This document shows positions 57,522 to 64,000 of a stretch of 64,000 nucleotides of DNA, piece after piece. Every line of letters begins with the position of its first letter. Position 1 is the stretch's first letter. The position numbers and the translations under genes were made by a program. Source of the stretch: Geodermatophilus dictyosporus (lineage in GTDB: Bacteria; Actinomycetota; Actinomycetes; Mycobacteriales; Geodermatophilaceae); assembly GCF_900115505.1 (NCBI RefSeq), contig NZ_FOWQ01000004.1:304250-368249 (forward strand), given 5' to 3'. The notes beneath the pieces were generated by a model. It was not told the origin of the DNA. It ran no database searches and saw nothing but the letters and a program-made list of their open reading frames with translations.

Positions 57522-57587
57522 GAGTGGGCAGTTGCTGCCGCTGTAACCGGCGCGTCCGACCGTGTCGGCGACCGCAACTGCCCGCTC
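57522..57587. repeat. Palindromic repeat, copy 2
   Basis: Arms GAGTGGGCAGTTGC (57522-57535) and GCAACTGCCCGCTC (57574-57587), 13 of 14 pairs, with a GTGTCGGCGAC block shared with copy 1. Lies just downstream of the minus-strand reductase ending at 57607. Confidence 0.7.
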
Positions 57588-57606
57588 GGCGCGCGCGGAC
57601 GCCTCC

Positions 57607-58458
57607 TCAGCCGTCGAGGCGGGCCAGCTGCCCGGGGGTGAGCTCGAGGTCGGCCGCGGCGGCGGAGTCCTGGATGGACGCCGGGCGGGAGGCGCCGGGG
57701 ATGGGGACGACGACATCGGCCTGGGCCAGGTGCCAGGCCAGCGTGACCCGGTACACCGAGACGCCCACCTCGGCGGCCACCTCCGCGAAGGCGGGCGCGG
57801 TCGCGTCCAGCGACCCGGCCGCCGACACCCCGCCGAACGGGCTCCACGGCAGGAACGCCAGCCCGTGCGACGCGCAGTGGGCCACCTCGTCGGCCGAGAA
57901 CCGCCAGCCCGGCGAGAACTGGTTCTGCACGCTCACCAGCGCCGGGCCCACGATCGAGCGGGCGACGTCGATCTGCGCGACGTCGGCGTTGGAGATGCCG
58001 ACCATCTGCACCAGGCCGTCGTCGGCGAGCTGCCGCAGCGCGCCCATCGAGTCCTCCCACGGCGTGTCCGGGTCGGGCCGGTGGAACTGGTAGAGGCCGA
58101 TGGCGTCCACGCCCAGCCGCCGCAGCGAGTCCTCGCAGGCCCGCCGCAGGTAGGCCGGCGACCCGTCGAGCAGCCAGTCGCTGCCCCGGCGCGTGTGCCC
58201 GCCCTTGGTCGCCACCAGCACGTCCGTCGCGCCGTAGGAGGCCAGCGCCTCGGCCACGAGCGACTCGTTGTGCCCGAACTCCGACTCGTCGGCGGCGTAG
58301 GCGTCGGCGGTGTCGACCAGTGTCACGCCGGCGTCGAGCGCGGCGTGCACGGTGGCGACGGCGTCCTCGCGGGACGGCCGGTCGGTCTTGGTGGACAGGG
58401 GCATCGCCCCGAGCCCGATGGCGCTGACTGCGCGGTCTCCGATGCGTCGCTGCTGCAC
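57607..58458 (-). CDS. Aldo/keto reductase (second)
   Basis: 283 residues. [21 protein letters not shown] (Asp, Tyr), [13 protein letters not shown] (Lys), [13 protein letters not shown] (His) and [22 protein letters not shown] near the C-terminus. A different subgroup from the reductase at 53674. GTG start at 58458; divergent from rarA with only 35 bp between. Confidence 0.93.
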   Translation of the reverse strand: MQQRRIGDRAVSAIGLGAMPLSTKTDRPSREDAVATVHAALDAGVTLVDTADAYAADESEFGHNESLVAEALASYGATDVLVATKGGHTRRGSDWLLDGSPAYLRRACEDSLRRLGVDAIGLYQFHRPDPDTPWEDSMGALRQLADDGLVQMVGISNADVAQIDVARSIVGPALVSVQNQFSPGWRFSADEVAHCASHGLAFLPWSPFGGVSAAGSLDATAPAFAEVAAEVGVSVYRVTLAWHLAQADVVVPIPGASRPASIQDSAAAADLELTPGQLARLDG

Positions 58459-58478
58459 GGGGCTGTCGTGCCCCGCAG

Positions 58479-58491
58479 GTAGCGTCGCTAC
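58479..58491. promoter_or_regulatory. Palindromic promoter box between reductase and rarA
   Basis: GTAGCGTCGCTAC is a perfect palindrome around a central T. On the plus strand it contains TAGCGT 8 nt before the rarA GTG (leaderless spacing); on the minus strand it contains a TAGCGA-like box ~20 nt before the reductase start. One element may serve both directions. Confidence 0.45.
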
Positions 58492-58493
58492 CC

Positions 58494-59828
58494 GTGACGT
58501 CCCTGTTCGACGAGCCGGCCGAGGGCGGCACCGACGGCGTCGACCCGGGCGCGCCGCTGGCGGTGCGGATGCGCCCGCACTCGCTCGACGAGGTCGTCGG
58601 CCAGTCGCACCTGCTCGGCCCCCGGGCGCCGCTGCGCCGCCTGGTCGAGGCCGACGAGCCGATGTCGCTGGTCCTCTACGGCCCGCCCGGCACGGGCAAG
58701 ACCACGCTCGCGCACGTCATCTCGCTGGCCACCAAGCGGCAGTTCGTGCAGCTGTCGGCGCTCGACGCGGGCGTCAAGGAGGTCCGCGCGGTCATCTCCA
58801 GCGCCAAGCGGGAGCTCACCTACGCCGGCCGGCGCACGGTGCTGTTCATCGACGAGGTGCACCGGTTCTCCAAGACCCAGCAGGACTCGCTGCTGTCGGC
58901 CGTCGAGGACCGCATCGTCAGCCTGGTCGCGGCCACCACCGAGAACCCCTTCTTCTCCGTGGTCGGCCCGCTCCTGAGCCGCAGCCTGGTCCTGGCCCTG
59001 CAGCCGCTGTCCGACGACGACGTGCGCGCCGTGCTGCGCCGGGCGCTGACCAGCGAGCGCGGCCTGGCCGGCGCGGTGACGCTCGCCGCCGAGGCCGAGG
59101 AGCACCTGGTCCGGGTCGCCGGCGGCGACGCCCGCAAGGCGCTGACCGCGCTGGAGTCCGGTGCCGGCGCCGCCCGCGCGGCGGGCTCGGGCGAGATCGA
59201 CCTCGCCACCCTGGAGACGGCGGTCGCGCAGGCCGCCGTCCGCTACGACCGGCAGGGCGACGCCCACTACGACGTCGCGAGCGCGCTCATCAAGTCGATC
59301 CGCGGCAGCGACGTCGACGCCGCGCTGCACTACCTGGCGCGGATGGTCGTGGCGGGGGAGGACCCCCGCTTCATCGCACGGCGGCTGGTGATCGCGGCCA
59401 GCGAGGACATCGGGATGGCCGACCCGACGGCGCTGCAGACGGCGGTCGCCGCGGCCGAGGCGGTGGCCTTCATCGGCATGCCCGAGGGGCACTTCCCGCT
59501 GGCGCAGGCCGTCGTCCACCTGGCCACCGCGCCGAAGTCCAACGCGGTCACCGTGGCCATCGGCGAGTCGGTGGCCGACGTGCGCTCGGGCCTGGCCGGG
59601 GCGGTGCCGCCGGCGCTGCGCGACGCGCACTACGCCGGGGCGAAGAAGCTCGGCCACGGCAGGACCTACGTCTACCCGCACGACGCGCCCGAGGGGATCG
59701 TGGCGCAGCAGTACCCGCCCGACGCGCTGGTCGGGCGCGACTACTACCGGCCCACCGGCCGGGGCGCGGAGGCCGGGATCGGGGCGCGGCTGGCGAAGCT
59801 GCGGGCCATCCTCCGGCGCGCCCGCTGA
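58494..59828 (+). CDS. rarA: Replication-associated recombination protein RarA (MgsA)
   Basis: 444 residues. AAA+ clamp-loader-like ATPase: Walker [14 protein letters not shown], Walker [17 protein letters not shown], sensor 1 [12 protein letters not shown], then the tetramerisation domain ([62 protein letters not shown]). Acts at stalled replication forks. Equivalent of Rv2559c. Confidence 0.95.
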   Translation: MTSLFDEPAEGGTDGVDPGAPLAVRMRPHSLDEVVGQSHLLGPRAPLRRLVEADEPMSLVLYGPPGTGKTTLAHVISLATKRQFVQLSALDAGVKEVRAVISSAKRELTYAGRRTVLFIDEVHRFSKTQQDSLLSAVEDRIVSLVAATTENPFFSVVGPLLSRSLVLALQPLSDDDVRAVLRRALTSERGLAGAVTLAAEAEEHLVRVAGGDARKALTALESGAGAARAAGSGEIDLATLETAVAQAAVRYDRQGDAHYDVASALIKSIRGSDVDAALHYLARMVVAGEDPRFIARRLVIAASEDIGMADPTALQTAVAAAEAVAFIGMPEGHFPLAQAVVHLATAPKSNAVTVAIGESVADVRSGLAGAVPPALRDAHYAGAKKLGHGRTYVYPHDAPEGIVAQQYPPDALVGRDYYRPTGRGAEAGIGARLAKLRAILRRAR

Positions 59829-59845
59829 CCGCGGGGGGCCGCGAC

Positions 59846-59851
59846 TACTGT
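59846..59851 (+). promoter_or_regulatory. Probable -10 of the DUF948-alaS transcript
   Basis: TACTGT overlaps an in-frame GTG at 59850, which therefore is unlikely to be the start; the GTG at 59916 has GAGGAG 6 nt upstream. Confidence 0.4.
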
Positions 59852-59915
59852 GACCACGCCGGTCCTGCCGTCCGGCGGTAGGACGAGAAGCCGCACGACG
59901 AAGAGGAGACGCCGC

Positions 59916-60341
59916 GTGTCCGCAGGAGAGTGGGCCGGACTGATCGCCGCCCTGGCGCTGGTGCTGCTGGTGGTGCTGCTGGCCGTCCCGCTGCTCAAGC
60001 TGGGGCGCACGCTGGACGAGGCCACGCTGACCATCCGGCAGGTGCGCGAGCAGAGCCAGCCGATCCTGGGCCAGGCCCAGACCACGATCGCCCAGGTCAA
60101 CAGCAACCTCGAGCGGGTCGACGACATCACCGGCAACGCGGCCAACGTGTCGAGCAACGTGGCCGCGCTGACCAGCGTCGTCGCCGCCACCGTCGGCAGC
60201 CCGCTGATCAAGGTCGCGGCGTTCAGCTACGGCGTGCGCAGCGCGACGAAGAAGCGCCGCGAGGGCCAGGCGATCGCCGAGGCCGCCGCCCGTGACAAGG
60301 CCGCGCGCCGCGAGCGCCGTGCCGCCCGGCGGGCCGCCTGA
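59916..60341 (+). CDS. DUF948 membrane protein
   Basis: 141 residues. One N-terminal helix (~6-25, GLIAALALVLLVVLLAVPLL), then a coiled-coil-like stretch (LDEATLTIRQVREQSQPILGQ, NSNLERVDDITGNAANVSSNV) and an Arg/Ala-rich basic tail. DUF948 proteins are found upstream of alaS in many actinobacteria; function unknown. Start decided by the GAGGAG site. Confidence 0.85.
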   Translation: MSAGEWAGLIAALALVLLVVLLAVPLLKLGRTLDEATLTIRQVREQSQPILGQAQTTIAQVNSNLERVDDITGNAANVSSNVAALTSVVAATVGSPLIKVAAFSYGVRSATKKRREGQAIAEAAARDKAARRERRAARRAA

Positions 60342-60637
60342 TGCGCCGGCTGTTCTGGCTGGCCATGGGCATCACCATCGGTGCCCTCGTCGTCCGCAAG
60401 GTCTCCCGCGCCGCCGAGCGGATGACGCCGGCCGGGATCGGCGCCTCGATCGCCGAGGGCCTGCGCGACCTCGCCGACGCCATCGGTGACTTCGGTGCCG
60501 ACGTCCGCGCCGCCGCCGCGGCCCGCGAGGAGGAGCTGCGCAGCGGCACCGGCCTCGACGCGCCGCTGCCCGAGCGCGACCAGGCGCAGCTGCCCGGGGG
60601 GATGTTCCCCGGGCGCACCGGGCGGCACGGCGCCTGA
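60341..60637 (+). CDS. DUF6167-type small protein
   Basis: 98 residues. A hydrophobic N-terminus (LFWLAMGITIGALVVRKVSR), helical middle (GIGASIAEGLRDLADAIGDFGADVRAAAAAREEEL) and a Pro/Gly-rich end. Start ATG shares a base with the DUF948 stop. Conserved companion of DUF948 and alaS in actinobacteria by memory; function unknown. Confidence 0.8.
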   Translation: MRRLFWLAMGITIGALVVRKVSRAAERMTPAGIGASIAEGLRDLADAIGDFGADVRAAAAAREEELRSGTGLDAPLPERDQAQLPGGMFPGRTGRHGA

Positions 60638-60713
60638 CCCGCCGACCGCTGACCTCCCGGCGGCCGGGCGCCGACCGCGCCGCCGCCACCGCCCGCAGGA
60701 GACCCGAGCACTG

Positions 60714-63416
60714 ATGCAGACCGCCGAGATCCGCCGCCGCTTCCTGCAGCACTTCGAGCAGCGCGGCCACACCGTCGTCCCCAGCGCCTCGCTGGTCTCG
60801 CCCGACCCCTCTCTGCTGTTCACCGTCGCGGGGATGGTGCCCTTCATCCCGTACCTGACCGGCCGCGAGCCCGCCCCCTTCCCGCGGGCCACCAGCGTGC
60901 AGAAGTGCGTGCGCACCCTCGACATCGAGGAGGTGGGCAAGACCACCCGGCACGGCACGTTCTTCCAGATGAACGGCAACTTCTCCTTCGGCGACTACTT
61001 CAAGGAGGGCGCCGTCCAGCACGCCTGGGACCTGGTGACCGGGCCGGTCGCCGACGGCGGGCTGGGCTTCGACCCCGACCGGATCTGGGTGACCGTCTAC
61101 CTCGACGACGACGAGGCCGCCGACGCCTGGCACCGCATCGCCGGGCTGCCCGAGGACCGCATCCAGCGGCTGGGCAAGAAGGACAACTACTGGCACACCG
61201 GCGCCGACGGCCCCGGCGGCCCCTGCTCGGAGATCTACTTCGACCGCGGCCCGGAGTTCGGCCCGGACGGCGGCCCGCTGGTCGACACCGCCGGCGACCG
61301 GTTCCTCGAGATCTGGAACCTCGTCTTCATGCAGTACGAGCTCACCGACGTCCGGAGCAAGGAGGACTTCCGGGTCGTCGGCGAGCTGCCGAAGAAGAAC
61401 ATCGACACCGGCATGGGCCTGGAGCGGGTGGCCTACCTGCTGCAGGGCGTCGACAACATGTACGAGATCGACGAGGTGGCCCCGGTGCTGCGCCGCGGCG
61501 CCGAGCTCGCCGGGGTCACCTACGGCAAGGACCACGAGGCCGACGTCCGGCTGCGCGTGGTCGCCGACCACGTCCGCAGCGGCCTGATGCTCATCGGCGA
61601 CGGCGTCACGCCGGGCAACGAGGGCCGCGGCTACATCCTGCGCCGGCTGCTGCGCCGCGCCGTCCGCTCCATGCGGTTGCTCGGCGTCGACACCGCCACC
61701 CTGCCGGAGCTGCTGCCGGTCTCCCGCGACGCGATGAGCCCCAGCTACCCGGAGCTGGCCACCGACTTCGACCGGATCAGCTCCGTGGCCTACGCCGAGG
61801 AGGAGGCGTTCCGCCGCACCCTGTCCTCGGGGACGGCGCTGTTCGACACCGCCGTCCGCGAGGCCAAGGCCGCCGGCACGCCGGCGCTGTCGGGCGAGCA
61901 GGCCTTCTCGCTGCACGACACCTACGGGTTCCCCATCGACGTCACCCTCGAGATGGCCGCCGAGCAGGGCGTGACCGTCGACGAGGCCGGCTTCCGCGCC
62001 CTCATGCAGCAGCAGCGCGACCGGGCCCGCGCCGACGCCCGCGCCAAGCGCACCGGCTCGGTCGACGTCCTGGCCTACCGCCGGCTGCTCGCCGAGCACG
62101 GCCCCACCGACTGGCGGGCCTACGACACCCTGCGCACCGACTCCCGCGTGCTGGGCCTCGTCACCGATCTCGCCGCCACCGAGCTCGACGGGGACGACGT
62201 CGGCGCGGCCGAGGCCGGCGCCGGCGAGGTCGTGCGCGTGGTGCTCGACCGCACGCCGTTCTACGCCGAGTCCGGCGGCCAGGTGGCCGACGCCGGCACG
62301 CTGACCTGGGACGGCGGCCGCGCCGAGGTGCTCGACGTGCAGCGCCCGGTCAAGGGGCTGGTCGTGCACCAGGTCCGGGTGCTCGAGGGCGCGCTGGCCC
62401 AGGGTGCGGAGCTGGCCGCCGAGGTCGACCGCGAGTGGCGGCTGTCGGCCTGCCAGGCGCACTCGGGCACCCACGTCGTCCACGCCGCGCTGCGCCAGGT
62501 GCTCGGCCCGCAGGCGCTGCAGTCGGGTTCCTACAACCGCCCGGGCTACCTGCGGCTGGACTTCGCCTGGCAGGGCGCGCTCAGCCAGCAGCAGCGCGCC
62601 GACATCGAGGACGTCGCCAACGCCGCCGTCCGCGCCGACCACCGGGTGAGCGCCAGCTACATGACGCTGCCCGAGGCGCAGGCCGTCGGTGCGCTCGCGC
62701 TGTTCGGCGAGACCTACGGCGAGCAGGTGCGCGTCGTGGAGATCGGCGGCCCGTGGTCGCGCGAGCTCTGCGGCGGCACGCACGTCGCGGGGTCGGCGCA
62801 GATCGGCACCCTGGCGCTGACCGGCGAGTCCTCGGTCGGGTCGGGCTCGCGCCGCGTGGAGGCCGTCGTCGGCCTGGAGGGCTTCCGCTACCTGGCCCGC
62901 GAGCGCGACCTGGTCCGCCAGCTCGGCGAGCTGCTCAAGTCGCCCACCGACGGCCTGCTCGACCGGGTCGGCGGCATCCTGTCCCGGCTGCGCGAGGCCG
63001 ACCGCGAGATCGCGGAGCTCCGCGCCCAGCAGACGCAGGCCGCGGCCGGGCAGCTCGCCGCGCAGGCGAGGGACGTCGGCGGGGTCGCCGTCGTCACCGC
63101 GTCGCCGGCCGGGCTCTCCGGCGGGGACCTGCGCACGCTGGCCCTCGACGTCCGCGGCCGGCTCGGGGAGCGCCCGGGTGTCGTCTTGCTCGCCTCGGGT
63201 GCCGGGGGCAAGGTGGCTCTCGTCGCGGCGCTCAACCCCGCCGCGCAGGAGCGCGGCCTGTCGGCGAACGACGTGCTGCGCGCCGCGGCGCCCGCGGTCG
63301 GTGGCCGGGGCGGAGGCAAGGCCGACGTCGCCCAGGGCGGCGGCACGGACCCCAGCGGCATCCCCGCCGCTCTCCAGGCGGGCGAACAGGCGGTCGCGAC
63401 CGCCGCAGGGAGGTGA
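60714..63416 (+). CDS. alaS: Alanyl-tRNA synthetase
   Basis: 900 residues. Catalytic domain with ATSVQKCVRTLDIEEVGKTTRHGTFF, NFSFGDYFKEGA and GNEGRGYILRRLLRRAVR. The editing domain has HSGTHVVHAALRQVLG (HxxxH), and CGGTHVAGSAQIG supplies the Cys and His zinc ligands. A C-Ala domain with a Gly-rich end follows. ATG at 60714 with AGGAG upstream; frame is open further up without a credible start. Confidence 0.97.
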   Translation: MQTAEIRRRFLQHFEQRGHTVVPSASLVSPDPSLLFTVAGMVPFIPYLTGREPAPFPRATSVQKCVRTLDIEEVGKTTRHGTFFQMNGNFSFGDYFKEGAVQHAWDLVTGPVADGGLGFDPDRIWVTVYLDDDEAADAWHRIAGLPEDRIQRLGKKDNYWHTGADGPGGPCSEIYFDRGPEFGPDGGPLVDTAGDRFLEIWNLVFMQYELTDVRSKEDFRVVGELPKKNIDTGMGLERVAYLLQGVDNMYEIDEVAPVLRRGAELAGVTYGKDHEADVRLRVVADHVRSGLMLIGDGVTPGNEGRGYILRRLLRRAVRSMRLLGVDTATLPELLPVSRDAMSPSYPELATDFDRISSVAYAEEEAFRRTLSSGTALFDTAVREAKAAGTPALSGEQAFSLHDTYGFPIDVTLEMAAEQGVTVDEAGFRALMQQQRDRARADARAKRTGSVDVLAYRRLLAEHGPTDWRAYDTLRTDSRVLGLVTDLAATELDGDDVGAAEAGAGEVVRVVLDRTPFYAESGGQVADAGTLTWDGGRAEVLDVQRPVKGLVVHQVRVLEGALAQGAELAAEVDREWRLSACQAHSGTHVVHAALRQVLGPQALQSGSYNRPGYLRLDFAWQGALSQQQRADIEDVANAAVRADHRVSASYMTLPEAQAVGALALFGETYGEQVRVVEIGGPWSRELCGGTHVAGSAQIGTLALTGESSVGSGSRRVEAVVGLEGFRYLARERDLVRQLGELLKSPTDGLLDRVGGILSRLREADREIAELRAQQTQAAAGQLAAQARDVGGVAVVTASPAGLSGGDLRTLALDVRGRLGERPGVVLLASGAGGKVALVAALNPAAQERGLSANDVLRAAAPAVGGRGGGKADVAQGGGTDPSGIPAALQAGEQAVATAAGR

Positions 63417-64000
63417 CCGGAGTGCCCGAGCAGCGCCCCGACGAGACCGGTGACATGGGCGAGCGGCGCGTGCAGGGGCGCCCCGCGGTGCCGCCGTCGC
63501 GCCCGCGACGGACCCCGCCGCAGGCGCCGGTGCACCACCCGACCGAGGCGATCGACCTGCGCGCGGGCTTCCCGCCGGTCTCCAACGAGACCACCGAGAT
63601 CGACCTGTCGCAGGGCCTGCCCGCCGGGCTGCCGCTGCCGCCGCGGCGCACCCGCCAGGGCCGGCGGCTGGGACTGGACGTCGGCACCGTGCGGATCGGC
63701 GTCGCGCTGTCGGACCCGACCGGCACGCTGGCCAGCCCGCTGGAGACCGTCGAGCGCCGCCGCGACGGCAGCGACCTCGACCGGATCGCCGACCTCGTGG
63801 TGGAACACGAGGTGACAGAGGTGATCGTGGGGGAGCCGAGGCACCTCTCGGGTGCGTCGGGCGCCTCCGCACGGGAAGCGCGTGCCTACTCTCGGTCACT
63901 CGCCGGGCGCATCGGCAGCGTGCCCGTGCACCTCGTCGACGAGAGGCTCTCCACCGTGACCGCAGCCAGTTCCCTGCGCGCGAACGGGCTCGACAGCCGT
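63413..64000 (+). CDS. ruvX: Putative pre-16S rRNA nuclease/Holliday resolvase RuvX (YqgF), cut by window end
   Basis: 196 codons visible, no stop before the window edge. GTG at 63413 overlaps the alaS stop (GTGA). The RNase H-like fold starts only at residue ~84 (RRLGLDVGTVRIGVALSD with the first catalytic Asp), then VTEVIVGEPRHLSG, and VPVHLVDERLSTVTA. The ~83-residue N-terminal extension is Pro/Arg-rich and disordered, unlike the ~140-residue family norm. The alaS-ruvX order is conserved in actinobacteria (recalled). Confidence 0.9.
   Translation, partial: MTGVPEQRPDETGDMGERRVQGRPAVPPSRPRRTPPQAPVHHPTEAIDLRAGFPPVSNETTEIDLSQGLPAGLPLPPRRTRQGRRLGLDVGTVRIGVALSDPTGTLASPLETVERRRDGSDLDRIADLVVEHEVTEVIVGEPRHLSGASGASAREARAYSRSLAGRIGSVPVHLVDERLSTVTAASSLRANGLDSR

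Noticed and set aside
54704..58531. 1275-codon minus-strand frame across aspS and neighbours
   Set aside because: Antisense shadow of aspS; in the remainder the real minus genes are in other frames.
63800..64000. Slight shift to AT-richer codons (TCT, ACA, TCA, GAA) near the window end, considered as a transfer signal
   Set aside because: The segment is inside a conserved ruvX domain in its normal place after alaS and too short to judge codon bias.

Overview
The window is 64 kb of very GC-rich, densely coded actinobacterial chromosome. The proteome content fits a morphologically complex actinomycete, most likely Geodermatophilaceae (Blastococcus/Geodermatophilus/Modestobacter type). This is inferred from an SsgA-family sporulation/division protein, phosphatidylinositol and PIM lipid synthesis genes, an ANTAR response regulator of PdtaR type, DUF559 proteins and many GTG starts. 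It is not proven by any marker gene here.

Layout. Positions 1-19.5k carry pyk-tesB, an aromatic amino acid decarboxylase-like gene, a tRNA-Leu, the ANTAR regulator, a branched-chain amino acid ABC transporter locus (substrate-binding protein facing livHMGF), polA, rpsA and coaE. From memory this resembles the pykA...coaE block of Mycobacterium tuberculosis, with a transporter inserted. Positions 19.5-27.5k are an accessory stretch: four tRNAs (Gly-Cys-Val and a separate Val), an SsgA-family gene divergent from an ECF sigma/anti-sigma pair, lysG/lysE, two MOSC proteins, an HNH protein and a frameshifted DUF1905 gene. Positions 27.6-45.2k form a long collinear housekeeping run with 4-bp stop/start overlaps: thrS-HIT-pgsA-acyltransferase-pimA, pdxST-yebC, ruvCAB, yajC-secDF-apt-relA. 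Positions 45.2-49.3k hold an envelope-stress-type Asp23/AmaP cluster divergent from its own ECF sigma factor. Positions 49.3-64k hold two cyclophilins, a metallo-beta-lactamase-fold hydrolase, hisS, aspS, rarA, two small membrane proteins, alaS and the start of ruvX.

The most striking observation is at 5280-6620. The branched-chain amino acid substrate-binding lipoprotein has its two halves in the wrong order: the C-terminal lobe follows the signal peptide, and the N-terminal lobe comes last, joined by the Pro/Ala-rich linker that would normally follow the lipobox. It reads as an intact, in-frame circular permutation, although an assembly error must be excluded. Other points of interest are the ECF/Asp23 locus with apparent non-ATG/GTG starts, a LivH permease with a signal peptide and extracytoplasmic beta-domain, a leucine-anticodon tRNA with a short variable loop, a recurrent leaderless promoter pattern, a 55-bp inverted repeat next to a decayed P-loop NTPase, and a DUF559 gene bracketed by two copies of a palindromic repeat.

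Function. The window couples central metabolism, nutrient uptake, DNA repair and replication (polA, ruvCAB, rarA, ruvX), protein export (yajC-secDF), tRNA charging (thrS, hisS, aspS, alaS), stringent response (relA) and envelope lipid synthesis. Function calls rest on reading the sequences by eye against remembered families; no database search was run.
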